Shown: piece by piece, positions 44,171 to 56,655 of the stretch
Position numbering within the stretch: position 1 is the first letter of the stretch
Layout of the letters: the number at the start of each line of letters is the position of its first letter
From: Chamaelirium japonicum
Taxonomy: Eukaryota > Streptophyta > Magnoliopsida > Liliales > Melanthiaceae
Reading direction: 5' to 3'
Length of the DNA stretch: 64,000 nucleotides
Assembly (NCBI GenBank): GCA_947650365.1
Contig: OX393551.1
Location: 2,934,001 to 2,998,000 of the forward strand
Program-made: the position numbers and the translations under genes
Notes under the pieces: model-generated
Databases searched by the model: none
What the model saw: only the letters and a program-made list of their open reading frames with translations
Told to the model about the DNA's origin: nothing

Positions 44171-47100
44171 CTGTCACGCCCGATTTTTGACAAAAGAGAA
44201 AACTGTCAAAAACTCGAGGGTGAGGGGCGTTAAAGGATTTAGGTTTAATAAAAGTGGGCCTTCAAGAAACTCTTTCCAGGAAAAAACCCTTTTCAATTTT
44301 GAGGATCACATAACTCTATTTTTTTAAAAAAAAATAGTGAGTTCCGAAAAATCATCATTGAGTATAAACACGTTTATTTCTTATTTTTAAACCAAGGAGA
44401 TCGAATCAAGAAAGTATTTCGTTATAAAAATATTTTATTTGTTTGAAATATGTGTGAACTAACTACTGGAACTTCCCGGGGGAAGTGACTCAACCAAAAT
44501 AAGGACCCCCCTCCAAGTGTGGGTAATGCCCAAGTGCTACCCTATATTAGGAGGATCTCCTCTTATGGGAGCACGAGGGCTCTAGCCTTAAGGACGAGCT
44601 AAAGTCCTTACAACGATTACTCCCTAACTCTTTAGTCGGAATTTATCACCACCTACTCCACTCAATTTATTTTATTGTTAGCTACCTATCATTATCTATC
44701 CTCTGGTCAGCATGAGAGAAATAATACAACCACTCAGATTATAAAAAATTTAAAGACCAATATTTTCATTACAAGAATACAGAATAATTATATCATTACT
44801 CAGCGCTAATCTAACTATACAACTGAAGGAAGTACAACCACTTGAAACTAACATAGCTACAAGAAGTACAACACTCTTATCTAAAAGAATACATAATCTA
44901 TTCTATGAGCATCGGGACTAGAAAGACACTCAAACTACCACTACTAATTGTACTCTACATCTCCTCTACATCTCCCCCGAAGGGTAATAACTCCTGCTAC
45001 TGAAAGACCGTGCCACTCCAACTCCTCGAACTTCACTATTACCTACAAATATTACCCGTAAAATAGACAGCCCAGGAAACAATCCTCGATCAGCAACTGG
45101 ACTGGATTGGTGAGCACTACCTACCCATACAGGTTAGGCAGCCTTCAATAGTTGGTAAATTATAGTCGGATGATTTAATTATAATTATGATTTACTAACT
45201 TAAAATATTGAGGTGATAATACTTATAAATAATTGCATAAATTTGGAGGTAGTAAAGTTGACAAAAAGGAATTATTAAAGACGAAGGTGCCAATGCTTAC
45301 TTACTCAGATTCTAAGATTTTATACACTAAAGCTCTTGGTTTTCTTATAGTTTCTAGGTCCATGGGTCCAGGTCCTCATATTTATATGGTTAAGGTTCTA
45401 ATGTTTGCAGGACAAGGTCATCAATGTAAACCTATACGAGCACGACGAAGTCATCGACCTACTATGTGAGCATGGCATAGTTATAACTTAAATCTATATG
45501 AGCATGACATAGTTATAACTTAAATCTATATGAGCATGGTAAGATTGTCCATATGAAAATACTAAGATGTTCACTTTCTAACAATTTTGTATTTGCACGA
45601 TAAAAGGATAAACAAGTAAGCAATTTCAATAAAGGTAACCTCAACCAAAACTATAATAACAACAATTATAACTTGTATTGCATTAATGTGAGCCTCAGTT
45701 TTAAATTTTAATGCACCAAAAACATTTTGAGAGCTATTGATCAAAGGGTCAACTCCGGTTCCTGGAGATAGCTTCGCTATGCACCATATTACCCAGATAG
45801 TCATAAGGGGCTCGGTCTTTCACCACGAGGTACTCACACCCATCTTGCTTCTTTGGGGTCACTACTCAGAACTAGGGGTCACGGTCAGGATCCCGCATGA
45901 GACTACCTAGCTTTACTGCCCACTCCTAACCTCGTAATCCTACCTACTTTATTCAGTTTATGAACAAAGGGAGTTCACTCCCTTTTGTGCACGCGGATCT
46001 GGATTCCATATTTTCTTTATGAACTTTCACATTAAATTTATTTTCATTTAATCTCCTCTACCGGAGATAACAGAAAATAACAATAAATAAAGGATTCACA
46101 TACTCTCATATTTATTAAAGCATTATACATAGTTAAAACTTCTATATTTAAAAGTCATATGAAGCATGCATGATAAGGTTTCAACAACCGATATATATAA
46201 CGTTCACACTCCCATAATTAATGAAGCATCTGTCAAACTATCTACTCATGTGAGGGTTCTTTATGATGTCAAACGTTAAAGTAACTAAGGAGGTCAAATA
46301 CATATAATTTTCTACGATCAGCTACTCTTAACTTTCTTTAGACATTTAATTCTACTATCAGCTGTCAAGTCCTAAGGTTGTCCTACTCAAGCATTTATGT
46401 TCATCAATCAGGCCAAGAATCATATTATACGGTATACCCTAAGTCAAGTCAATACAATTATTAAATCTAAAGTTTTATTATAACTTACTAGAAGGTATGT
46501 CTAACTAATTGCTCGACAGATCATCTTTTTCACATTCTTCTAATTGAGTTACCCACTGGAATTTACAGACTATGTGGGGGTAAACTCACCAGGGCCGGAG
46601 TAGTGAAACTCCTGAAAGGATCCATATGACTAATTACTCCTTGAGCTGCCTTCCTTCACGCACCTCGAATACAGACCAACTGATGTAAAACTAGTATTAG
46701 TAGCTAACCCAAAAGTTTTATATGCTTAATAGGAGGGATGCATTAGAATTTGAATCGCACCTCAGAAGGCACAACTATTGCTGAATCTCGCTCAATAGGG
46801 AGTTTGACCTATAGGGGTACGCCAAAGAATAGATAGGCACCCTCGATAGGGGACCAACATTGAACCAACAGCACAAAAATCAATACGACTAAAAACCACA
46901 AACCTAAACAACACTAAGTCAATCAAATAATTGGGAGCTAAAACTACTCTATCGAATCGGGCTCGAAAAACCATCTCCGAAGGTTCCACTTTCGCTAGAA
47001 TCTGACTTCGGTCAAAGGGTTTCGGTTCGAATCACATGGAGCTGGTGAAACTGATCTCAAGGCTGGGTCACTAAAGTGAAACAGATTCTAGGGTTATCTT

Positions 47101-47530
47101 TTGGGTTCAGTAGGTAGGTTTCGAGATTTCGGGTACGATGTCACTAGTTTCGCTCGAATCCGAATTCAGACGGAGAAATAACGACTAAACTACGGTGCCA
47201 CAATTAGATTGGGCCATTGGTCAAAACAAGCGACTATATAGGTTGCTACTTGATTCTAACCACTTCCATTGGGTAGGAACCACTTCCATTGGGTAGGTCT
47301 CGGAAAAATATTTTTGATACCGCCTGTTTCATCTGATTCCGAGTCCGGACGGAGAAATAGCGACTGAACAAATTTCTACTTGTTCATGGGTCTTATTCAA
47401 TTGAACCAGACCGGTCCATACAGTGGTTCAGGTCTACAGAGTAGACAAGTTGGGTCTGGAGGGCTAAAACATGTCGGGTCTGCTGGGTTAAAACAAGTTG
47501 GGTTTAGTGGCATTAGCGGATTCGAGTTCA
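44171..47530. other. Long non-coding repeat-like region
   Basis: It opens TGTCACGCCCGATTTTTGAC, a typical plant LTR-type start. It contains an imperfect repeat of CATAGTTATAACTTAAATCTATATGAGCATG at 45475-45540. No gag, pol or transposase frame is recognised; frames are 90 codons or fewer. It is probably one or more LTRs or non-autonomous elements whose limits I cannot set. Confidence 0.4.
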
Positions 47531-47757
47531 AAGACTCAACACAACCCTGAATACAAAACAATATAAGAAATACCTACTGTGCCCTCTTCTCCTTCACAAA
47601 TCTAGAAAAATAGGGCAATGGGTTCACTGGAACCCATGGGCTCAAAGACTCAACACAACCCTGAACACAAAACAATATAAGAAATACCCACTGTGCCCTC
47701 TTTCTCCTTCACAAATATGGAAAAACAGGGCAATGGGTTCAATGGAACCCATGGGTT
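47531..47757. repeat. Tandem duplication, two units of about 113 bp
   Basis: Each unit starts AAGACTCAACACAACCCTGAA and ends GGAACCCATGGG, with only a few differences. Confidence 0.8.
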
Positions 47758-47865
47758 GCAACACTCATTTCCCGACCACCCATGCCGCTCAGAAACGTGG
47801 ATATGTTCTTCCAGACACCCAGACGCCATTAGGTTCGCCGAAGCTCGCAAGTGGCCACCATGGGA

Positions 47866-48075
47866 TGTAACATCTGCCCCAAACACACAAGATTTTGTCT
47901 GCTTTTTCCGTGCCCGCACGAGAACTTCCCTAGGGGGGGAAATTATATAAGTAGCTCAGGATCTCCTTTCCAGGCGATGTGTAGCTAACTTGTGGCCTTG
48001 TACACTCACCTTACCTCATCCATCTTGGCATCACTGCCTCATGAGGCTCTTGGCTATTGACTCTTGGTCGTCACA
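47866..48075 (-). repeat. Cassandra 3' LTR with 5S segment deleted
   Basis: 210 bp. It is collinear with the other LTR except for a missing block of about 118 bp between CTAGGGGGG and GGGAAATTATATAAG. Confidence 0.8.
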
Positions 48076-48157
48076 ATCCACCCCCCTTAAGGGCTACATG
48101 TTCTCTGTAGAAGGTTAGACCCCCCTATTGCGAGGAGAACCGACTCTGATACTATTT

Positions 48158-48485
48158 TGTAACATCCGCCCCAAACACACAAGCTATTGTTCGCTTTACC
48201 CATGCCCGCATGAGAACTTCCTAGGGGGGTACCCATCCTGGTACTACTCTCGCCCGAGCATGCTTAACTACGGAGTTCTTACAAAATCCGTAGCGGCGCA
48301 CGGTTTTAAAACGTGTCTTATATGTTTGGGAGGGAAAATTATATAAGTAGCTCAGGATCTCCTTCTCTCCAAGTGATGTGGGGCTAACTCGTGGCCTTGT
48401 ACACCTCACCTCACCTCACCTCATCCATCTTGGCATCACAGCCTCAGGAGTCTTGGCTCTTGGCTATTGGCTCTTAGTCGTCACA
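48158..48485 (-). repeat. Cassandra 5' LTR, complete
   Basis: 328 bp including the 5S-like block and the CTCACCTCACCTCACC repeat near 48402. Confidence 0.8.
48204..48279 (-). ncRNA. 5S rRNA-derived segment in the Cassandra LTR
   Basis: On the minus strand it reads AGAACTCCGTAGTTAAGCAT, GCTCGGGCGAGAGTAGTACC and AGGATGGGTACC. These match the middle and 3' parts of plant 5S rRNA, including the internal promoter boxes (A box, intermediate element, C box). The C box has changed (GGGTACCCC for GGGTGACCT). The 5' third of 5S is absent, so it is a derived segment, not an rRNA gene. Confidence 0.85.
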
Positions 48486-49005
48486 CGTTCTCCAAGCTAT
48501 TCCTCCCCTATATCCAGCTCTTTCCATGCTAGTTGGATGGGAACTCCTGGCAAATTCTCCACTTATGTGATGTCCTCCATGCTTAGGGCATTACGGTCAA
48601 CCTCAACTAGTTCTTTAGTAAATTCCTCTTGAAGAGGATTCTTGTCCAGGGGGTCTCAGGTGTGTACTTCAGCGGTCGCATCTCGGTGGCCGCGGTCATC
48701 GATGGGCTTCCAAAGTAGGACCCACCTAGACGGCCGCGCTGTTGTACCTCGCTGGGGATTGGCGCAGAGGCTTTATGGTGTCGAACTTCACCTACTCCAT
48801 GCCCAAGGACCCCTCTAACCGTTATCTGCCCCTCAAGGGGAAGAGGGTCCAGAAGAAGTGAGACCTTGTTGATGCTCAGATCATGGACATCTATAAGCAC
48901 ACGCCAGTTTACTGGGAGCTCATCTTTAACTCCGATCCTGGCACGCTTGTAACCGAGCAGGTGACTATCACTCAGGTTGGGAACAGTGTCTGTGGCCAAA
49001 CGGAA
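48486..49005. other. GC-balanced coding-like stretch, unidentified
   Basis: A 130-codon frame is open on the minus strand (48607-48999; MATDTVPNLSDSHLLGYKRA at its start). A plus-strand frame reads MVSNFTYSMPKDPSNRYLPL, a stop, then DLVDAQIMDIYKHTPVYWEL. Both look partly protein-like and I cannot assign either. It is probably a fragment of a larger gene or element. Confidence 0.3.
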
Positions 49006-51004
49006 CCAACACAGTACACAGATCGATGAGCAGACACCGGTGCACTAAGCCATGTTTCTACTTAGGGTAAAACGGTCCTAAACCCTGAGAAGCGATGTCT
49101 GGTGGGCTAACTAGTTATGTGGTGCTTTGGTGCACCAATGTATGAGGGTCCAGTTAAGTAACCCAAAACCACGGTGTACTGAGTTACCCGGCTGGTATCG
49201 TATCAGCGTGCCACTCCTACAAGCTATCCACACCCCTAACGGGAGGTGCATTCCTTGGTCTGACCTACGTCATATTAAACCCTGGCCAAAATGGTTATCA
49301 GTTATACTATTGATCGGATCCGGTTACTCAGCAGAGTAATCAGAGGTACGATGTATATGGTCAACCTGGAAGGAACCAAGTCATATGAGCACTCGAGTCT
49401 GATAGTATTCTCCACCACTCGAGTTGTATCATAGCACCAAGTGGAGGGACAACAGGTTTACCATACTAAGTGGAGAGCAAGGGTATACGAGAAAGTATAG
49501 TAAGTCCAGGAGAATTGGAGTTTATCCTGTGTCGCACTCTGGGTCGCTACATAGGTTAACTCAGACTCAGAGGATCGATGGTACACTCAAGTAGTATGTC
49601 GATCGAGTCTAAGTTGAAAGCCATGAACCATGGTCCCTGAAGATTCTACCTTATCCATATGATGTACGGTTCTTGAACCATTTCCTCGATTCACGGAACA
49701 CAATTAGAAGTAGTTAATCCAACCCTAATAACCCTACGCTCCGTGTATGCATAGCACTAGTGCACGGTAGATGCGTAGGTACGTACCTTTGTGTGCTCGG
49801 GGAAATCCCAGAGTAGTAAAAAGACACACATAGTCATCTCCCTACCTTAATGGACTTTGCTATACGGGTGCGATGCACTGGTTCGTGTTGCAAGTTGACT
49901 TCACTAGGGGCACCCTAGGTGTTTACTAAGGGTACCTATTAATAGTGGAACCACTAGTCATAACCCACGTAAGTGCGCCATATGAGTTCTCAAGCGAGAG
50001 GGGCAATCAACTAGTAGTATGGGGGTATTTTGGGAAATCAAAATATCACCATGCCCTAGGCCTAGCTTGGCCGCCCCTAGCTCATGGGGACATATATGGG
50101 CCACCCTCTCTTTATCTTCTAGGAGTTGCTAGCAAGCTTCAAGGAAAGGGGGGCTAAGTTCAAGGGATTGACTTAAGGGGCCCGGCCATATATGGTAAGT
50201 GAGGGTCGGCCTATTGTAGCACACAAAGGGAGAGAGAGCAAGGGGGGCTAGCCATAAGTCCCATATGCAAGGTATGGGGGGCCGACCCCTATATATGGAT
50301 GAGGAGAGAGGGGGCCGACAACTAGTGGATGCCCTAGTTATCGCCCCTCCTCTTCTCCTCCCCTTTCGTCTCCAACGAGTATGCACAAGTTTTTGGATGC
50401 GTTTCATCTTCCTCGCGTGGTGAATCAAAGGCAAAGAAGGCTCGGTGAATGGAGGCACTCAGAGATCCATCGACGAGGTACCATGCATCATGCGAGATCA
50501 GGTGAACTAGAAGGCGTTCCTCATAAACTTTTACTGTCCAAAATTTGCATAAAAGATCAATATTGTTTCTGTGATTTTGGGATCTATATAATTCTAAACA
50601 ATGTGAAACTATTTGCAAAAGTTGTGTCACGAAGTTCTGAACCTTCAGTCCAAATTTCAGTCAAATCGGAGTTTGGCCCGAAATGTTATGGCCATTGCAC
50701 CGAAGGTATGTTGAGCAGATCCGAGGTCGTCTCCATCAACAAAGAAGAAATTTATCGCGGTAAAAGAATCCGCACGGAGGTATGACTTCTAACATAAAGA
50801 TCTAGTATAAATAGAACATGCATACATGCTAGATTGTTCTCTTCACTAAATTGATGTTTGGGGTTCATATTTTGCTATGCTAGATTCATACACGCATGTA
50901 TAGGCTTTCGATGAAAGTTTTGATATGTAACTCACACCGCTCACGGTCTTCGGACCTTTACTTTGCTTCCGCTGCAGGCCTCTACCATGGAATTATTTCC
51001 AACA
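49006..51004 (+). repeat. Probable long LTR ending at 51004 (start not defined)
   Basis: The end TTATTTCCAACA is followed three bases later by a primer-site-like sequence. CCTATATATGG near 50291 could be a TATA box. TAAATTGATG and TTCATATTTTGC runs precede the end. No partner LTR was found. Frames within it are short. Confidence 0.4.
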
Positions 51005-51006
51005 AT

Positions 51007-51018
51007 TGGTATCAGACC
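51007..51018 (+). other. Primer-site-like sequence
   Basis: TGGTATCAGACC matches the tRNA-Met primer site at ten of twelve positions and follows an LTR-like CCAACA end. Confidence 0.5.
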
Positions 51019-51989
51019 ACGCTAGTAGTGTGCGTTTCATGTTTTTCATAAAACCGTCATGTGATCGCATGATTAGTATGTGCCGCCATCGGGGTTCTAC
51101 AAGTAGATCATGTATATTGTCAATATGGTGTGTTCTATGAATTGTTCTTGCAGGGCGCCGCTTCTAAAATAATCAGGATATGTGATTACTTGCTACCGGG
51201 GGTCGGACCCTATGCTAGCATATGTCTGGATATGTTTTCTTTTTTATGTGTGGATATATTTAGAGCCATAGTCGGGCAATAGGTGGAAGTTGACAATCCT
51301 TGATTTCCAAACTTTTTGCTAGACTTATTTCTCTCTTCTTTCTAGAAAATTGTGTACGAGCGTGCATTTGCTCGAAGCATACTAGATTCTTTTCGTTACA
51401 GATTGAAGAGGAAGTCTTGCCATGGAGATCCACTAATGAGTGGAACCTTGAAGGATGATGGCGATTCGGCAAAGTGTACACGATAAAGACAAAACGCAAG
51501 AGTGTCAGAAGATCGTATACAGAGACTTGCACCAAATCGAGGAACTTTACGAAGGAGACAGAGAGCTAGCGCTGTGCTAGTCAGGTTTAGGGGTTGGACC
51601 CTGAACTTGATTCAGTTATGTGGTTCTTTTTGTAGTTCTTTATTTTTCTTTAGAGAACCCCGATGCAATAATTAGATTATCAGTGTTAGAGGGATGCCCT
51701 TTCCCCTCGGGTCCAAGCGACCGAGGGTTTGGTCTCCCGCCGGGGCATAATCACTCAAGGCGAATACAATCATACATTCAATGCAATACTAACATATCGC
51801 TTACCTAACTATAACATACCTTCCGTAGATCGATGACATGACCTCCCAGCCTAAGCCGGATAGGAGACACCCCCCTACTAAGACAGGTATCGTTATACCA
51901 TAATAAACAACCTCTAGCCTACCAAAATACCGATTCAAATCCTTACATATCCATACAACCGTACAGATTAGTTCAGATTCAAAATATCT
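51019..51989. other. Unassigned region downstream of the primer-site-like sequence
   Basis: A plus-strand segment near 51400-51560 (STNEWNLEG and KTKRKSVRRSYTETC) looks coding-like but has stops and no recognised domain. The remainder is repeat-like. Confidence 0.3.
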
Positions 51990-52339
51990 AACATGCCTAC
52001 GTGGTCGTACACCGCTGTCAATGAGCAGGAGAGGTATCCCCCTAACCAAACAAGGACAGGTGACACGGCTCCTACGGCACGATAGCGTACCGTCGTCATA
52101 TCAGACATGTCCTACCCTACCCATACTATCCAACGATCCTAATTTGCTTGCATGTCTGTGCATCATCGTCGATATGCAGGGGAGGTACTCTACCAACCAA
52201 ATAAGGACAGGGAATACAACTCCTACAGCACGATAATGATGCAAGAGTCATGCAAGGCTTCTCCTATCCTACTTGTAATTTGTCTCTTCTAAATCACCTG
52301 CGCTATCGGGTATCATTGTCAGTGAGCAGGAGAGGCATC
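51990..52339. repeat. Tandem repeat of about 148 bp, at least two full units plus a split third
   Basis: Units share TGTCAATGAGCAGGAGAGG, ATCCCCCTAACCAA, CAAGGACAGG and CTCCTACGGCACGATA (at about 52016, 52166 and 52313). The last unit is split by element G and resumes at 60812. Confidence 0.65.
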
Positions 52340-54828
52340 TGATGCGATCTAAACTAATCCTAAATTAAGGGTTTAATTTGATCTAAATTATAACTCGCAA
52401 GTGCACGAATCGCTTTGTAGGAGCGGTACGTATTACGAGGTCGATCCCACAGGGATTGCTAATGAGGGAACTGTCTAATCTAGGGTTATCGGTTATTTAA
52501 CCTAAATTACTTTAAACGATAAATTTAATTGGATTTGATTTGTTTTGAGATTAAAAGCAAATTAATGAAAGCAAGAAAAACAAGCTAGTTACGGTAAGTC
52601 GAGTTCCAAGTGGAGAAGGTACTAAGGCATTCGAATCCACCTCGGTTATCCATATTACTAGGTTTATTCAAAATGATCTATGCGAACGAGTAGCATGCGG
52701 GAATACAAATCCCGTGCTCGACTCGAGGATGTGATCATTAGGCTCTAAATATGATTTTCTAATATTGGATTCAATTCAAGCATATGTAATAAAACGAAGC
52801 ATCAAACATCTAGGTTAAGCACAACGGATCAAAGCACATAAGCAGAGTATCCGATGTCTGAGTTAAGCATGCAAGATCTGGGTTTTAATTATTCGATTAA
52901 AATAGGCCTAATTGCATGACGATCAATTATAGCGCTAACTACAAAACATACATGGCATGGATTGTGAGAGCAAATTGAATCATCAATTAATTAAGAATTG
53001 AATCGCATAAAACATTAAAGTGCATTGGCATAGATCACATAAAATAAACCTAAATAATATTTATAACCGGGGTTTCATCTAAGCCTTAGCAATATGTTTA
53101 GTTCATCATGAGTTGCATTACATCAAAAGTAAAAGAAGGGAAGAGCAAGATACAGATCATTCTCGGAATACGCTTTGCTCTTCGTTGTCCTCCTCTCCGA
53201 TCGATGCTCCTACACTTCGACTCGGCTGCAGCACGGCTTCGATGGTACGATGACGGCTCGAACGATGGTGCGATGGCGGCTCGGATTACGATGACGGAGG
53301 ATTCTCGGATGTGGAGGCTAGGGTTCTTGGAGGTTTGGTCGTGATGGTGGAAGATGAAGGTGATGGCTCGGTTTATTCTCGTAGGTGGTAGATGGTTCGG
53401 TGGTGATGGGTTCAAGGTCGTCCAAAGCCCTCTAGTGGTGGATGATTTTCGTCCAAAACCTCTCTCCCCCTCTTGATGGTTCGGATCCCCCCCTATATAT
53501 AGGAGAGAGAGTCCGGTGGTGAGAGAGAGATAAGGAAAGATTGCAAGAAAAGAAAGAGAAAGAGAGATGTTCGGTGTGGGGGACGTCCGGAGCTCGGCTC
53601 CCGATCGGGTCGGAACTGCCGCGTGGGCTGCTGCGTTGTGATGAGGAGAGAGAGAGAAGTGCGGTTGGGATACGGTTTTAGAGAGGGAATCCTGCAGAGA
53701 GAGAATCGGGAGGAAGAGAGAGAATCCCGGCTGGGTTTTAGAGAGAAGAGAGATCTGGGCGGTTGGGTTGGAGCCGGGTATGATGCATTGGATGGCTGTG
53801 ATGGATCGGAAGGCTCGGTTTTAGATGGAAGGGAGTCCGGTTTAGAGGGAGAAATTATAGGCGGCTGAAGGTACAGGGGCTGCATGGGTTAGGTGGGATC
53901 GAACGGTTGTGATTAGATGGGAAGGAGCTGCTTCAGATTTTAGATAGAGAGAGACGATCGGAACGGGTCTGCATGCATGGAACGGACAGCCTTGATTTGG
54001 ATCGGACGGTTAAGGGTGTAAGGGAGGAGAGAGGATCGGCTGGGTGCAATGGTGCACATGCATGCATGCATGCATGCATGGAAGGAATGCCTGTGATGGA
54101 ATAGAAGAGAGGGTGATCGGAACGGGGGTCTGCATGGCTCGGGTTGCATGGGTCAGAATACGGTTTTAAGGGACGACTGGGTTTTAGACTCCGGCTTTGT
54201 GAAGGACGGCTAGGATGGAGTCGGCTAAGGCTGTGTGGAACGGGCGGAACGATTTGGATGGACGGTGGGTGCATGCATGGGCTTGGTGGATCGGAGTTTG
54301 GCTTGGGTTATCGTAATCCGAATCCATCATCAATCGCATCGTCGCCTATTTGTATGTCTGTAGTCCTCTTCCAGTTCGTATCATGCATTGCATCGGCTCA
54401 GTTAAAGTCTTCTCTCATCCGACTCATTGCAATTGTCCGTTTTCATCGTTCTTCAGAATAAGCCTCCAAACGAGCTGTACAGCCTCCGTCAAATTATCGT
54501 GAGAATATCCATGGCTTGGTCATGAAGTCTTTGAGCTGACTGCATCGAAAACCGGATCAATTCCCTGAAAAACACAGATGAGATGACGCTTATCAGATTC
54601 AAACGCAATTATCGATAAAAGGATAATTTGGACTATGAGGCTCTGTATCTTTCATGCATGCAATGTATGAGAGCGAACCAATATGCCGTTGGGTTCGTAT
54701 GAAAGTCTACTATATCGTGGTGCAAAGAGATTCATGCAGTTTACGTGCATTATGAAAGTTTTACGTAGCAAAGTGACGCTATGTGCATGAAAAAGAAAAG
54801 ATAAATCGCACCAAATGGACGCTCAACA
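52340..54828 (-). repeat. Element G 3' LTR
   Basis: 2489 bp. A TATA-like CTATATATAGG (minus) near 53489-53499 marks the promoter. A GCAT tetranucleotide run lies near 54057-54079. Several frames of 60-130 codons are low-complexity and shared with the other LTR. Confidence 0.93.
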
Positions 54829-54846
54829 CACCCCCAAACTTAAATC
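54829..54846 (-). other. Element G polypurine tract at the 3' LTR
   Basis: On the minus strand AAGTTTGGGGGTGTG immediately precedes the LTR start TGTTGAG. Confidence 0.75.
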
Positions 54847-55463
54847 TTTCTCGTCCTCGATAAAGCAAACAAAATAAACTATTAAAAGAATAAGAATAAC
54901 TTAACTCACTTTCGCAGGAATCGCGATTGCACTTAGCATGTGCAACAAGCCGTTAAACCCCTGGGTTACCCCAGTGGACGAGTTTTGTCTCGTGAGGGTT
55001 TGCAGTGAATCTACCCACAAAATTCAAACTTTTTTTTTTTAAAAAAAAATAAAATAAAAATAAAAATAAGAAATAAGAAAAGTCGGTTTCGCAGAATAAT
55101 TAAAAAGTACTCAAAAATAGAATTTCTAAGGCACACGACTCACAAGGCACCTAGCCCAAGCTTCGGCTTTCGAAGTAAGCACTTTAGGTTCTAACTATTA
55201 GTTTCCCGTTAGAAAAGGTCAAGGTCAACTATGCTCGAGTGCACGGTGCTGTCTGGGCTAAACACAACTGGGAGTTTGGTTCTCTACATTCATAACATTC
55301 TAACAGTCTCCTAGAACGGTCAAAGTCGACCTTAGAACCTGTGTCAAAACCAGCTAATCTAGACAGGCTAGTGAGAGTTGTGGATATTCACCTTAATACC
55401 TTTCGGCTTTATATGTGATATTCCAGTTTCCCCACATTGTTTATAGCGACGGCTTTCACACTA

Positions 55464-55495
<32 letters not shown>

Positions 55496-56438
55496 TTTTT
55501 TTTTCGGTCTCATTTTTTTTTTCTGGATCTAATTATATATCCCTTCCTAACTTGTACCATGCCAGCTGCACTCTATGCCCATGACACGCTGCCAACGCTC
55601 TCATGAGTTAGGTAGCCATCTTCATGTTGCCTTTATATTTGATTCACTCTGCATCCATAGGATCATTCTCATAACCCTATCGACCAGGCTTCACTCATAC
55701 TAGGGCATACAGGTTAAGACTTTTATATAATCAGGTCCTAGACCATGCTAATAGGTAGCCCTTTCCGCTATACCTTAGAATTCACTGGTCGCTTTTCTAA
55801 TGATAATATTTTTTTTTTTTTTAAAACCAAGTGAACCAGATCCGCATGGTTCATCAGGACTCCAAGTGACTATTAGGTGATATGAAAGCTTTGAATCTAG
55901 ACCCTAGAGGTGTAAGCCAGATGTGAAGTGAAAGTCAAGTCTAGTTTGTTTTGACAATCTCTAAAAGGTTACCAAGGGTCAGAACCATATTAGACATACT
56001 CTTTCTAGCTAATCCTTGGACTTTATACCTTGATTACCAAGTGCCTTATAGTCCTATTCGATTACACTAGAATTATACTACAAAATCTGAAATAAAGGTA
56101 AAATATATATATCAATTTTTTTTTTTTTTTTTGAAAGAACGAAAAGGACACCAAAAGTAATACGATAAGAAACTAAAATATGAAAAAGAAAATAAAAATA
56201 TGCAAATGCAAATTCCTATCGATTTCTATACGAACGCTGTAGTTTTGGTAGGGGACTACAGACTAGACACACATACACGAAGATGTATGTGCCGAGCTGT
56301 CCCACTACAGCGTAAGTTGATACATTATTACTATTATTTAAAAAAAAAATAATTTTTTTTTTTTTAAATTCAAAATAAGAACAGAAAAATTTTATGGAAA
56401 TTGAATGCATACAGGATTTTGCAAAAAGGTACATCACA
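54847..56438 (-). other. Element G internal non-coding region
   Basis: Homopolymer T runs (for example 55480-55504 and 55810-55822), no ORF and no domain. It lies between the internal and LTR-proximal polypurine tracts. Confidence 0.5.
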
Positions 56439-56456
56439 CCCCCAAACTTAAATTAG
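56439..56456 (-). other. Second, internal polypurine-tract-like sequence of element G
   Basis: On the minus strand TTAAGTTTGGGGGTGTGATG, almost the same as the tract at 54829-54846. It lies about 200 bp downstream of the ORF stop. Confidence 0.6.
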
Positions 56457-56655
56457 ACATTGTCCTCAATGTATGAATTAGACATGCTCATGAATGAGAT
56501 GATGACATTATATGATAGCATTTTTACAGGACATGTATATAAAATAAAAGTGCGAAGTTTTAAGGATGGATAGTACCTCATAAGTTCTTTGTAGCCTCAT
56601 TTCCTGCAAAATGTTAGTACTACAAAGAAAAAAAAAAACAAAGCGACTAAATAGA

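Larger units (their letters stand above)
47866..48485 (-). mobile_element. Cassandra-type TRIM retrotransposon with 5S rRNA-derived LTR
   Basis: LTRs 47866-48075 and 48158-48485 flank only 82 bp of internal sequence. On the minus strand the LTRs begin TGTGACGAC and end GATGTTACA. A primer site TAGTATCAGAGT follows the right LTR, and AAGGGGGGTGGAT serves as a polypurine tract before the left LTR. The right LTR contains a 5S rRNA segment, the defining trait of Cassandra elements. The left LTR has lost it. No target duplication is visible. Confidence 0.85.

Noticed and set aside
48204-48279. Functional 5S rRNA gene
   Set aside because: The 5' third is missing and the C box is altered; it lies in a Cassandra LTR.
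53098-54461. Frames of 60-130 codons in the element G LTRs (repeated at 59074-60439)
   Set aside because: Low-complexity, overlapping on both strands and identical in both LTRs; no domain.
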